DNA from: Malaya genurostris
Lineage: Eukaryota > Arthropoda > Insecta > Diptera > Culicidae
NCBI RefSeq assembly: GCF_030247185.1
Contig: NC_080572.1
Span: forward strand, 208,597,435-208,661,434
Direction of reading: 5' to 3'
DNA length: 64,000 nucleotides
Below, in pieces: positions 24,515 to 35,880 of the stretch. Positions within the stretch are counted from its first letter, which is position 1. Each line of letters begins with the position of its first letter. Both the position numbers and the translations under genes were made by a program. Under the pieces are notes generated by a model. It searched no databases and was not told the origin of the DNA. It saw only the letters and a list, made by a program, of their open reading frames with translations.

Positions 24515-25355
24515 TAGCGTTTTCTCATACAGAAAGGCTGTGAAATCACCGTGAAAATCGAGTTCACAACTGTGTACCGAGTAGATTACTGCATGTTGGT
24601 CAAAATGTATATTTTCTGAAAAGAAAATAATTATTTTTTTCAAATTTAGTTTTTATTCATTGAAGAACAACACCTTCGTTTTAACGGCGCACAGTGATAC
24701 CTTTCGATACGAAAGTTGATGCCTCTCCCTAAAAAAGATTTTTAATAAAATAGCCTGTGTCGTCGAGTACGCAAAATGTCTGTGTGTGTATGTGTGTGTA
24801 TGTGCGTATGTGTGTATGTAACGTGTTTTTGCACTAACTTTTCTCGGAGATGGCTGAACCGATTTTCACAAACTTAGATTCAGATAATATGTCTTGTAGT
24901 CCCATAAAAAATTCCTGAATATTATTTGGATCCGACTTTTTTTTCCGGAATTATGGGGTGAAATGTGCAAAAAAAAGAAAATATGTGTTCTAACTTTTCC
25001 CATAGATGGCGCAACCGATTTTCACAAACTTAGGTTCAAATTAAAGGTCCTGTGGTCCCATACGTAATTCCTGAATTTCATGCGGATCCGACTTCCGGAT
25101 CCGGAAATATAGGGTAAAGTGAGTTAAAAATTGTATACCATCACTGAAAATGGGGAAAAACCTTAAAAAATTTCTAAATCGACCTAAAATGTTTTCCAAT
25201 TGATAGTTTTCATCAGTAGACGGTCAAACAAACCGATTTCGGTTATTCTTTTAAGAATCGAAGAAAATTATTTTGAAGAATACCACAGTATTATATATGA
25301 TAGTATGATTGATATGAGAAAGGCATCATTACATCACTAGGTGGATTAAAACAGG
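24515..25355 (+). repeat. Family A, nearly full unit, forward
   Basis: The start hairpin CTCATACAGAAAGG lies near 24524. It is followed by GTCGAGTACGCAAAATGTCT and a TG-rich tract (24780-24818), the repeated GATGGCTGAACCGATTTTCA unit, and the terminal CACTAGGTGGATTAAAACAG near 25335. Order and ends match the unit at 48130-49435 but with fewer internal repeats. Confidence 0.75.
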
Positions 25356-26600
25356 TTTTTCATTTCGTGATTGATTTGGAGCTTTCACTAATTCAGATCC
25401 ATATACAGATTACGCTTAGGGGCTGTCCATAAAAGACGTCACGCTTTTTTGACGATTTTTGACTTCCCATCCCCCCTTTGTCACATGTCACGAATTCAAA
25501 ATAAATAAAATTCATCTCAATACATTCTCAATATGTATGAAAAACCATACAAATATGAGGGAAAATTCGATTTATTACATACTGTCATTAGATTAAAAAA
25601 TATCCCTAAAACTACAAAATCATCGGAATTATTTTATTAATATCAATTATATAAATTAACAAAAGTATTTGGTTGGAATTGATGAAACATTTAAATCATC
25701 TGTTTTATTCCTCCTAGGGTTACACAGATATATTATTGTTTTAGGTAAAGAGTAATATTTCCTTAGTGTAGCATACAGGGCTGAGAAAATAAAGATCATC
25801 AGAACGAGATCAGTAAATTTTAAATCACATCGATCAGTATCGGTACGGATCTTCCGTCACACAATGGGTGGTGATTTTGAGCTAAAATGATTCTTGATTT
25901 ATGTAAGTTCAATCATTGGACGATTCGATAAGCTTTGATGTTGGTGGAGGAAAATCACATATGATCAAGATAAGACATGACATGATCTACGTCTGAAATC
26001 GTTGATCTCCCGCCCTTTTTCAAATGGAGTACAATTGAATAAACTGCATCAGAATCAGATAAGAGAAATTCTTATGATATACTATTATTAATGCTAGAAA
26101 ATCAAATTACTGAAAAAATTGTCAGTGCATAACTTAAGTTAAACCGTTTGAAGGCATCTTTTTCTTTTTTACTTATGTTAGGCAAAATTTATTAATTTCG
26201 CTAATTTACTCGCTCCTCCGTGCATTTTTGCTGATCACAACAGAAATGATTACCTGCATCACTCATTTCCGAATTTACAAGAAGAAGCTTTTACATCAAC
26301 AAATACACGGTTTCCTATAGAATGTAAACGTTTATTGTGGAGATTTTTTCAGGAAATAGGGCAAAGCAGTAATATAATTAGGTATTTCAAAAATGCGCTC
26401 ATTGAAAATATTGGACGTCAAATTCCAAAAGCCTCCACCCCTCCCCCCTGTCACAAAAGGTCACGTTTTGTGAAACACCTCCCTCCCCCTTGCGGCGTGA
26501 CGTCTTTTATGGACAGCCCCTTACTGCGTTTGGACAGAGCATTGCACGAAAAGCGGACGCAATATGAAGATCGTCACGACATAGTAGTATCGCGTTTTTT
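25356..26600 (+). pseudogene. Mariner fragment split by a MITE
   Basis: On the plus strand a short mariner stretch (VIDLEL, aligned to the VVYYELL block) precedes 25418. After the MITE, LRLDRALHEKRTQYEDRHD continues the conserved RLSRALKEKRPQYE-RHDK block, from 26524 to about 26585. Only the part between the first and second catalytic Asp survives. It is interrupted at 25419-26523 by a 1.1 kb element. Confidence 0.7.
25419..26520. mobile_element. Harbinger-like non-autonomous element, TTA duplication
   Basis: Both ends carry GGGGCTGTCCATAAAAGACG, continuing TCACGC, as perfect 26-bp inverted repeats. The 3-bp target TTA is duplicated at 25416-25418 and 26521-26523. TWA duplication with GG-starting ends fits the PIF/Harbinger superfamily. 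The 1102-bp interior has pyrimidine-rich subterminal tracts (CCATCCCCCC; CCTCCCTCCCCC) and no transposase. The interrupted mariner reading frame confirms insertion. Confidence 0.85.
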
Positions 26601-27680
26601 GATCAATTATTCAAAAACTAGAACGATTTTCGAAAAACCAAAAACACTTAAGTCTTCGAAATCAAATTTATCACGACTAAGTATTCTTGGAATTTTGAAA
26701 TTTTACTTTTCCGAGCCGTAATTGGTTTTTGAACTGTATAAACGGGTACTGTTCTGTTTCACGGGGATGGTTTTAGAACTGAAAAGTAGTGTTTGTAGCA
26801 GAATTTCACAAAGAATCTGAAAAGGCAACTCAAAATTATAAAACGAAAGTCGAAATTGAAAAAGTTTACATAAACTTAGAAACTAAGAAATACGGTGGGC
26901 ACGGTGGCATTATATCGTGAGCAAAAATTACATATCAAATAATGACGCGAATTTATGCAGCATTGTGTTTCGTGTTGAAATGAAAACGAGTTGAATACCA
27001 TAAAATGGGTATTGTAAGAAATCGTTTATTTTCTAAGTAACTGTCGCTTATAATGCTAATAATGTTCAACTGAAGCAATAATTCTTGGCTGTGTAATATC
27101 ATAGAATAGGTATTATTAGATTCTAGCAATTTTTATAGCAAAACTAAAATTTCAACCTTGATAGGATACTGAATGAAATGAATACAAGCCAAGTATCATC
27201 GTTCATGTAGAATATTAGAAAATATAACTTTTATATAACCTGTGATACGAACAATGTGGCCTGGTGAACTACTATATCAAAAACACTTGAATGTTCTCTT
27301 GTCTTCAATCGTTCTTTTGAAGAAGAATCCATGCTTGCTTAAGGTACAGAAATGTGCAGGATCGCATAGTGGTTTTTAAAAAGTTGAGAAAAAAATGCTA
27401 TAAAATCAAACACTATTGAACAGTGACAGCCCTTTCCTACCTATTTAGAATTCTAGTCACAAAACATCATCATTGCGCTATATATTTTGTATGGAAGAAT
27501 GAGAAAAAAGTTTACAATACCCTATCTTAGAGATGATGTGAAGAGATTATTCTTTTTTTCAATAATGTTTAAACTGTGATCCTTCACTTATCTGAGAATT
27601 GAAAAAATAATATAGTGCAGGATAATATTGGGTTTCTACCACCAACAAACGGAATAATTTTTATCCATCGTTCCTAATTT
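26601..27680. other. No gene seen
   Basis: AT-rich sequence without supported exons, recognisable element ends or RNA genes. Confidence 0.5.
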
Positions 27681-27689
27681 TCGGAAGTA

Positions 27690-28263
27690 TCAGGTGTACA
27701 ACTTTGCTTCCGCCGTTTTCCGATAGGTGGCTTTACCGACCGAGGCTGGTTAAAATACATAGATGATAATGCCTTTAAAGTGAGTGTGTACAGTGCCTAA
27801 CGAATAGTCATCGCCTTTTCAGTGACAGTTGTTCTTGTTTTCGTATTATTCACGCTCGAAAATGTCTGTTTATGTGCCCAATTCTCGCCATTTGCGGGAA
27901 GTTTTACTTTTCTGTTACAATTCGAAAAAAATGCAACTGAAGCGCATCGAATGCTTTCAGAAACTTACGGTGATGTTGCTCTGATTAAAAGAACGTGTCG
28001 GGAGTGGTTTCAACGTTTTAAAAATGATGATTTCGATGTCGAAGACGAACATGATGGTGGAAGAGAAAAAACCTTCAAAGATGAATAACAATCACAGGAG
28101 ATCGCTACCGAACGCAACTGATGTGCCTTAGTCGCGCGCTAAAAGAAAAGCGGCCACAGTATCAAGAGCGACATGGCAAAGTCATCCTCCAACACAACAA
28201 TGCTCGGCCTCACGTCGCAAAAGTGGTCAAAAAGTACCTGGAAACGCTGAAATTACCCAGGTA
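27690..28263 (+). pseudogene. Mariner copy 3 with large internal deletion
   Basis: The 5' untranslated part begins near 27690 (AGGTGTACAACTTTGC). Coding starts at ATG 27861 (MSVYVPNSRHLREVLLF). A one-base loss in an A run near 27927 shifts the frame into NATEAHRMLSETYGD, then WFQRFKNDDFDVEDEHDGG, ending at FKDE. The sequence then jumps straight to ITGDRYRTQLMCLSRALKEKRPQYQERHGKVILQHNNARPHVAK, so roughly the HTH-to-first-Asp part is missing. The second catalytic Asp of the HDNARPH motif is Asn, and the coding ends KLPR-stop at 28263. Three independent lesions make it inactive. Confidence 0.85.
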
Positions 28264-28726
28264 GAGATGGAAAACCTCATACTCTTATCATAATCTTTCC
28301 AAACTTGTTTATATCAATGAATCTTTCACAAACATACACCTAACAAAGCAAATTACAATCCATGTTCCGTGCTATAATGTATAAACAGCTTATAATCTGT
28401 TCAAGACGGCTTCAGCGACATTCTATGAAACGGCATTGTAGGCAGAGAAGCCAAAGTGATTGTTCACACTAGTTCACACATTTACACATCGCCCGAATTG
28501 GTTCATTCTGACCGCATTTTGTACGTTTACGGTCGATTATCGAGAGATTCCACGATCTAAGACTTCTTCTCAAAAAATATTTGTGAGAGAACTTTCGAAG
28601 CATCAGCATGTTTCAAAGTTAACTATTGCTCAGTTTATGGTGGAAGATTAAACAGATTCATCTATGGAAGCGCCTATCGAAGGAAATTCGAGCTCGAAAG
28701 AATCGTTTTTGTACTGTTTTGATTCT
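28264..28726. other. No gene seen
   Basis: No supported coding region or element ends between mariner copy 3 and the lone satellite unit. Confidence 0.45.
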
Positions 28727-28861
28727 TTTATCAATAAACCAGAAGTCTTCATCTTGGATTTCGGAGCGACCTCAAATATTGTTCTCCACCTAATCTCCAA
28801 ATCCGTTTCAAAAATACCACATTTTAAGGGTTTTCAAAGAATATCAACTAATAATTTATGA
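28727..28861 (-). repeat. Isolated copy of the 117-bp satellite unit
   Basis: On the plus strand the peptide INKPEVFILDFGATSNIV and the DNA ATCAATAAACCAGAAGTC match the reverse orientation of the array at 59.5-62.3 kb, where INKPEVAILNFKTTSNIVF recurs. One unit plus a little more is present, diverged. It shows the satellite monomer exists outside the large element. Confidence 0.8.
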
Positions 28862-29065
28862 ACTGCAAGGAATGCTGCAGACGGTTTTCATGAAAACAAG
28901 TTGACAACTCAAAGTCACATTAACGGTTTAAATACACTTCAACAATAGGATGTCAAGACGAAATTCGTGACTTATTTGAAGGATTTTCAATAGTTTTCGC
29001 GTTTCTGATGAATTATTACATACAAGCATAAATCAAATAAACATAGATTTCCCACTGTACGGTGA

Positions 29066-29215
29066 CACTAGGGATGTTCGATACCGAGTCGATACTTTAA
29101 GGTATCAATACTTTCTTTCAAGAATCGGGTATTTTTGGTGTCGATATCGCATCAGAACGATACTGTTAGTATCGATAATTTTGGTCCCGATACTTACAGT
29201 ATCGCAACAGATTGA
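29066..29215. repeat. Dense GATAC/GTATC motif cluster
   Basis: In about 150 bp the pentamer GATAC or its complement GTATC occurs about eight times, including GTATCGATA near 29169 and GATATCGC near 29142. The motifs face both ways, giving many small hairpins. It may be a degenerate minisatellite or a binding-site cluster; TATCGATA is the Drosophila DREF core. No gene is attached. Confidence 0.55.
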
Positions 29216-29224
29216 AGTCAATTC

Positions 29225-29405
29225 CCATTACGACGGAAATTTTTTTTGTTTCAATTATACAAGCTTTAAAATTAAGGTCATTTGCCTCTTCGATCCAGAA
29301 AAACTTTCTAACCCTAGGTATGGGGTTAGGAATCAAACCCAGGTGGGCTACGTGAAATATATTGGTATGACGTGCACTAGCCGCCCGTAAAATTTGTTCT
29401 CGACA
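29225..29405 (-). mobile_element. tRNA-derived SINE, minus strand
   Basis: Read on the minus strand, GGCTAGTGCACGTC resembles an RNA polymerase III A box. GGGTTTGATTCCTAACCCC contains a B box (GGTTTGATTCC), at about 29321-29340. The body GATCGAAGAGGCAAATGACC leads to an A-rich 3' end AAACAAAAAAAAT near 29242. This is the layout of a tRNA-derived SINE that depends on a LINE for mobility. Start and target duplication were not fixed. Confidence 0.65.
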
Positions 29406-29474
29406 ATCTCGCCTTGTCCCACAGGTGCGCTGAAACACGCACATAAAGGTCATACTCTCAGAGAATTCAATGAT

Positions 29475-29765
29475 TTTTTTTTTATAAAATTTTTTTATTC
29501 AGGCCAATTTGCGTACAAGCTTTACGTGGCCGAATGAGCCATGTTTTTATTAGATAAAATAATTTTTTTACCGTTGGATCTCGTTGTCACCCTTTTTCTA
29601 GGGGGAGAGGAGCTTCCATTTTTATCTTGCGATGATTGAGGGGCACTTTGTTCGTGGCTCGTCTCGTCCTCCATTGCCGCATCGGTGGTATCGTTGTTGG
29701 TTTCCGTTTTTTCTTCGTTTTCCTTGTAATTCGCATTCTTGGGTTGGTTGTTAGTTGCTGTAGTG
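29475..29765 (-). mobile_element. 5'-truncated copy of the ORF1-only retroelement
   Basis: The minus strand carries the last ~75 codons of ORF1 in the correct frame (AAMEDETSHEQSAPQSSQDK, then SSSPPRKRVTTRS, ending MAHSAT-stop). These are followed by CACGTAAAGCTTGTACGC, AATAAA and an A-rich tail. A direct repeat GAGAATTCAAT(G/C)A (12 of 13 identical) lies at 29462-29474 and 29766-29778. 5' truncation, poly(A) and a 13-bp duplication are the signature of target-primed reverse transcription. It provides the reference 3' end for the copy at 9053-11376. Confidence 0.85.
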
Positions 29766-30394
29766 GAGAATTCAATCATATAAATGTTTCATACTTATTG
29801 AACTCTCTTTCAGTGCTCCTAATAGCGATGGAATAATAGCAATAAGAATTGGCTTTTAGCAAAGACATCATATTAACAAGATATCCAGCTCTCACATTTC
29901 CCGAACAAATCATTGGCAACACCCTTTTTTGCGTGTCTGGCGCCCTAGCATCGAATCTTGTACATAGAAATAGAGGAGAGAAATGTCAAATTCGTGGGCG
30001 GAACAATAGCAGCACTCCATGCAATTTACATGATATGTTGAATGTGATGCAGTGTGATGGCGTTGCCGAACTGAAGATTGATTTCGCGCCCAGCTGACAG
30101 GGTCTGCTTTTAGTGTAGTATTCGTGTATCGACATAAAGGTTATGATATGAAAATTGTTGAGAGAATAAGTGAAATGTAATGTAATTTTACATCAATCAT
30201 GGTTTTAAATCAGATTTTCGTTTCAACCAATGTCTGTTTCATAGTACTATCGGTTTACATGTCGTGTAAGTTTCATCTTTTCTTTCTGTGCAAAAGTCGA
30301 GAAAGGCGATGTGCGATCTATGTGGCTAGGAATATGCGTATACTGGTAACACAACAAATTGATGCACAGCTAAAAAGAATTGTTACAATCTCGA

Positions 30395-30620
30395 CGTTAA
30401 CCCGGGTTGGAGGTTCAATGCATAAGACGCTGGTCTTACAAGCCAGCTGTCGTATGTTCGAGCCCTGACCTGGAAGGATTCTTATGGCGTTTTTCATTTA
30501 ACAACACTGGTGGCGTGGATTGCTCTGTACTACTAGCCATGCAATGATTCTGTACTCTTTGAATCGGCTGCGAAATCTGTTATAACATGAAGGCCAAATT
30601 CCACAAAAGAAATGTAATGC
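30395..30620 (+). mobile_element. tRNA-derived SINE, plus strand
   Basis: The tRNA-like head contains GGAGGTTCAATGCATAAGAC, then CTGGTCTTACAAGCCAG, a perfect anticodon-type stem-loop, then the B box GTTCGAGCCCTGAC near 30457. A body with GGTGGCGTGGATTGCTCTGT follows. A fragment of the same body recurs at 39855-39905. The folding and box positions support a tRNA-derived SINE rather than a functional tRNA, because no acceptor stem closes. Confidence 0.75.
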
Positions 30621-30634
30621 CAAGATTTTGACTT

Positions 30635-31135
30635 ACAATCTATATGGGATTATCAATCGAAGTGAAAAAAATTAGACATACTGAACATCAAATGCAATAA
30701 TTTTCTGTTTTCAAGAAATATTGCAGATAAATCACACGTTATTACATAGAAACAACGTGTTGAGTACATTACATCACCTTAACTGAAGACTGTATTGGAT
30801 TCTGATATAAAATTATGCATCTTTTCGTGTAATATCACAACCTTTAGAACGACACAATGATTGTTGTGAAATTATATCGCAGCTATTTTGATGTAATATC
30901 ACAAATGTGTTGGTGTAGTTATAAAGGTTGTGATATTACACGAAAAGTTGCACAATTTCCTATCAGAATGATCTAATTATTCATTCAAGCTGATGTAAAC
31001 TACATAATACGTTGTTTTGATGTAATAACGTGTGATTTATCTGCAATATTTCTTGAAAACAGAAAATTATCGCATATGATGTTTAGTACTTCTAATTTTT
31101 ATTCACATTGATTGATAATCAAATAGAGATTATTA
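30635..31135. mobile_element. Long foldback (hairpin) element
   Basis: Two arms of about 220 bp face each other. The left arm contains GAAATATTGCAGATAAATCA and ends with TTTTCGTGTAATATCACAAC (about 30832); the right arm repeats both in reverse complement (30929-31110). The central ~70 bp is the loop. The arms extend imperfectly outward beyond GATTATCAATC. No coding. A transcript of this locus would fold into a near-continuous hairpin. Confidence 0.8.
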
Positions 31136-31255
31136 CAATTCTTATTGTAGAAAAATTACATTTTTATGCATTTCACTGATTATATTGAATAAAATCCTAG
31201 TTTCTGTGAAACGCTCGAACTTTGGACTTGACATTCTTCAATAAATTTTGCACAG

Positions 31256-32131
31256 TTACTTTCGTGACTCTCCTGGTGGCAACTGTCTAGTTTTTTTGAA
31301 CTCCTGCATGTATTGGGACACTGTACCTTCCTTCCGAAAGTGCCCAATACCTTTCATTTGGCCGAAGATCCGGGCAGTTCGGTGGATTGATGTCCTTTTC
31401 CTCGAATTGTGCATTATTTTTTGACAACCACTGTAGAACGGAGTTGGCGTAGTGGGCTGAAGACAAATCCGGCCAGAAGAAAGAATGGCGTTAATTGTGC
31501 CCTTCGTGAAGAAAATCGACGACCGCAAACCACAGGTACAAATTGCTTGCCAGACCAACATCTTTTGCCCAAACTTTTCCATCGCCACCGTGGTGTCAGC
31601 GTCGTCCAGGTCCTGGTACACCGATTTCGTATAATATTGCGGTCCGGGCAGCGCTCGAGAGTCTTCCTTGGCGTAGGTTTCGTCGTCGATCAGGATGCAT
31701 CCGTCTTTATTCGGTAGAATCCGGTTATACAGTTTTCGCGCTCTTGTTTTGGCCTGTACTTGCTGTACCAGGGACTTTTTCAGCACCTTCTGTTTCTTGC
31801 ACGTTTTAAGGGAGTTCCGAACTTTGATCCGTTGAATCATCCCGATGCTGGTGTTGAACTGCTTGGCCAAATCCCGCGTTGACGCCGATGGGTTTTTCCT
31901 GATGTACTCAACCACTTTTAAGTTCCGACCGGGCTGGCTGGGACCCGTTTTCCTACCGGATCGGGGCAAATCCTTCATGAAAAGGGTCTTACCGAACTTC
32001 TCGATAATATGTTTGACACTGGTGTGATGCACCTTCACCCGTTTTGCAATTTCGTTGTACGTGACACCACTTTCTGAGCACCAAGTGTGCAGAATTTTCT
32101 TTCGCGTTTCCGGATCAATTCGACTCATCAT
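31256..32131 (-). pseudogene. Tc1/mariner transposase of D37E type, copy 1
   Basis: The frame likely starts at MSRIDPETRKK (about 32128). It encodes two helix-turn-helix regions (SGVTYNEIAKRVKVHHTSVK; NPSASTRDLAKQFNTSIGMI) and a conserved core ILIDDETY with the first catalytic Asp, then MLVWQAICTCG. An internal deletion and frameshift follow GTINAI. In the next frame the sequence reads FWPDLSSAHY, then NPPNCPDLRPNERYWAL. Between the PDL Asp and the NER Glu there are exactly 37 residues, giving D37E. All three catalytic residues are still encoded but not in one frame, and the C-terminus is lost. Terminal repeats were not found. It differs clearly from the copy at 54133-55428. Confidence 0.88.
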
Positions 32132-32199
32132 TGAAACTATAAACCGTACCGAAACCAATCGATTGCGCAGCTGTTATTGACATGTAAACAAACATGTCA

Positions 32200-35100
32200 C
32201 CGCAAAACACGCTGCAAAAAATTAAGCCATTTCAGAGTAATAACTGTTTGAATGTTGCTAACTACTTATCGATACACTCCTTAAAGTCTAATGATATGTT
32301 ACTCTTTTCTGGAACTACTCAATTATGTTATTCCTTTCAGTTCAACAGAAGTTGTTCACCGTCGACATCTTTTACTTTATCGGGAAGGGAAATTTCCACC
32401 CGTTTCTTTTGTTAAAATAGGACGTTCTCTACATAACAATGTCGACAATATTGTGAAGCTATTTCTTACCTAATAAAAAAGCCGAAGTAATTTTAATATC
32501 TGTTTAAAATTCTCACGACAGTCAACCAACGGGTAAAATTCAATGAACAACCTTGAAAACCCCTTTAGAAGAAAGAACACAACCCGATTGTAAACAAAAA
32601 CGCTCTGCCCCCTCCGGGTTTGCAGTTTTAAAGCCGCAAGCATGCCGCACTGTGTTAGCCTTCGGTGCCACCGCACACGGCTGAAACAATGGCAAACTTT
32701 TCATTGTCTTACAGCTTATAAGAATATATAAGCTGTATTCTTTCCTTGATGGCTTCTATTGTTTTGTGTCGCCTTCTTCCGAGTTCTACAAGAATGGTTC
32801 GACGTTTGTTCGACTTCCACTTCCTGGTGCTCAATATACCGTGCAATTTCTGGAAGTAACAGGAAACAAAGACCAGCTATTCGCTTTAATAATTGATCAT
32901 ATTTCACCCCAAACGCAAGAGTTTCTGGTTTTCAACGTCTGCACCGGTATTGGCATTGTTCAGCGTTTACCTTACCGTTTTCCGGCCGATCCTTGTGTCA
33001 CAGTAGACCTTTGCTTTCACCACCGCTGTCTGCAAGTGAAAATGAGATTCCGTCGTTCTAATGAAAATGTACACAAAATTGGAACATCTTGAAGGTAAAG
33101 TCAAGCTGTTACACGAGGCACGCACTTTTCGGGCGACAACCTTAGACAGAGAAGGAGATAGCGAAGGAAAAACCTAATGAAAGTAGATTAGTCTAAATAA
33201 AACAACGCAATTTTCATCCGTAACTCCAAACCGTCCCCAACTAGCGACGTTGGTGCCAAACGACACAAGTTTGTCCACATCCTGATAATAAACACAGCCA
33301 GCCACCGTCGGCTGCTGGCCGGGTGCCGAGGAATCGGGGGAAAAGGTTTCAATTCAGTCGGCGTCATCTTGAGCTGGTGTCAAAGGTCTAGCCAAGGAAA
33401 ACGTTCAGCTGTCTGTGAGAATGAAAATAAAAATGAAAAGGATGGAACAAATGGAATGGTTGACCTCAATTTGTGATTCTTATTTCATCAGCAGGATACT
33501 GATGCGACAAAAATGTGACGAAAGTGAAATTCTTCTTGGTGATGATGAGCACTTCAACCGTACCGTGTTGTGTCTTGTTTTTTTTCCCCGGCGAAGATAA
33601 TGTGTTTGGTTGGCTGAAATGGAAGTGACGAATAGTTGGAGCCATCCCCAAGACTAAAAAACATATATCTTTTTTTTTCCAAGTTTGGTGTTGAAATTTC
33701 CAGTTTAAATTTCGAAAACTTTAAAGAGAACTCTTGCAATGCATTGTTGAAGCGTTCGAAAAAGTCGCTCACTTCAAGCATGCAATTGTGAACCTGTTTG
33801 GAAGTAAACTCGAATGCATACATCTTCCACAACTTCAATTTACCAACGTTCCAAATCAAGTACCCTGTAAGACCAGCTGCGCCCTAATCACACTTAAAGC
33901 TACCTAACTCGGCAAATGCAAATTCCGCTCTCGATGTGAACTGTCGTCCGTAGATTTCGGTTTCAGTTTCCTTCTATCTATCTATCTATCTGTCTCTCTC
34001 TTCAGAACTGCATTTTCCTGCTTCCGAAAAACTGTCTTCCTTTCTTCGGTTCCTTCCGAATAAGCGAGACACCAGCCGTCGGTGCAAATTAGAGAATCCT
34101 TAAATCTGTACACCTCGCCCAAAGCTGACAGTAGCGCCCGGGGAACACATTCGCGTAGACAGCCAACTGACAGGGTAGCCGTTTCCAGAATTCTCATATT
34201 TTATGCAACGAGACTGAAAAACACATGCCCGCAGCGCTCGCACACCGAACCGGAGACATTGCTTTGCTTGCCAGTTTTGCAATGCAAAAATCTGCGTCAA
34301 CTCACTTCCTTTCGAGCTGCACCTCCGAACCGCCTCATCACCGGCCGGTTCCGAACGAAGGGCTGACGAAAATCCTCTAACTGAACCCTTAACGTTATCC
34401 TCCCAGCAAAGTGCATCTGCGTCTCTCGAAAATTCCATTCCACGATTCCATCTCGCATTTTTAATGCTGCTTTCGGAATGGAATTTCGTTTCTCCTCAGC
34501 TACGTTTCTCGAACCGCATACCCATCCCGGAATCCGAGGCTGAGTTTTAAGTAAGTTGGTTTTTAAGCAGTTGTTAAATGTCAGGATTTACCAGCGGATT
34601 ACCAGCAAAAAGATCTTAACGGGTGAGACCGGCATTGCACAGTGCTTTTTTTGTTTTGTGCGGTTACGTTACACACTACGGAAGTGCGGCGAAACATGAG
34701 CATTTTCCACAGTGGCTACCTCAGTATTTGCACTGGAACAACGGAGATCCTCGACGTAATCACCGGGTGCGGGTAAGAGAGCAGAACACGAAGCAAAAAA
34801 AAAAACCAAATGAATGAGTGCCCAAGATAGCGCAGGGACAGTGCCGGCTGGTGAAAATATGAATGAAAATGTCTTTTGCTTAATCCGGGATAATAATGAA
34901 GTTTGCTCGACTCCAGTAGTATTCAGGTCGGTTCGAAAAAGTGCGACTGAGGACGACTTGGAATTCAAGTTCTGCGGAACGGGTTCTTTTGTGTGAGTTG
35001 GCTTGCCATGATTAACGATGTCCAGAAAATTGACATTGTGAGAGTTTGCACTGGCGAGAAGTAAAACATTTCAATTTAAGCATCTGCTGCAATATTTACC

Positions 35101-35398
35101 CAGAGAATTAGTGTGCAAACAAAACGTTTACGAATGTTCCCGGTTTTGATTTGTTTGAACAAGCTTGAATATGCTATCACGAGATAAAAACTATTCCCTT
35201 GCATTTTTGGCGAATTTCACAGAAACCTGCTTCATTTTGAAAGTTTGTCATTCACAAATTAAATCACGCTTTAAGGGGTAGCAGGGGGTGTTAAATATGG
35301 TGTAAATTGTGACAATGAGGAGGAATTTTTGTTTTAACAGACAATATCTTTAGATTGTGTTTGATGTAATCTACAACTTTACGAAGAAAATAATTTTG
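32200..35398. other. No gene seen; partly GC-richer unique DNA
   Basis: Open frames such as 32766-33092 (starts at GTG), 34100-34438 and 34669-34968 show no family features, and several overlap on opposite strands. A (TATC)n tract lies at about 33974-33993. Composition between 33100 and 34900 is less AT-rich than the repeats around it, so regulatory or untranslated sequence of a neighbouring gene is possible. I cannot show it. Confidence 0.45.
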
Positions 35399-35690
35399 TA
35401 GGGGAGAGTGTTCGGTTACCGGCATCCTTTTCTTTTAAGCTTATAACTTTTGACTAAGTGCACATTATGCAGACATATATACATCAATGGAAAGCTAAAG
35501 TCTCTGGCTAACAACTGAGTAAGAAACTAAGTTGATTCAATCGATTGAAAAAACTTTATTATCAATTTAATAAAGTGATAAATTTTGACCATTTCAAAAA
35601 AAGGTGTTCGGTTACCGGCACCCCCAAAAATTTCGCTAAAAATGGAAAAATATAAGTAATGACTGCAATTATTCAAAGAAAAAACAGAAT

Positions 35691-35849
35691 TTATTCTTTT
35701 CGGAGGCGTTTTGGACAAAAGTCTTCATTATCTGATGGCGACTTCGCCTTGCCTCTCTGGGCCAATGATTTGGATGGTGGCCCCTTTGGTGTTGATTTGG
35801 CCGGTCTTCCACCGGCTTTGCGGGATTGAATACGTTGCTGCAGTCGAAT
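35691..35849 (-). pseudogene. Basic C-terminal coding remnant, element C copy 2
   Basis: Same 53-codon length, same upstream stop and same TAA as the copy at 15491-15649. It contains KAGGRPAKSTPKGPPSK and ends SDNEDFCPKRLRKE. It differs at about four residues. Conservation of the frame supports an origin in a transposase C-terminus. Confidence 0.55.
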
Positions 35850-35880
35850 TTATTTTCTTCTCATACACTAAGCAACGTTT

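Noticed and set aside
30395..30480. Functional tRNA gene with B box GTTCGAGCC
   Set aside because: Acceptor arms do not pair and a SINE body follows; a body fragment recurs at 39855. Called a SINE instead.
32766..33092. 108-codon open frame
   Set aside because: Begins at GTG; no recognisable family, no splice sites or neighbours to support it.
34082..34438. Overlapping plus and minus frames in GC-richer DNA
   Set aside because: Low AT content alone opens both strands; no homology or gene structure visible.
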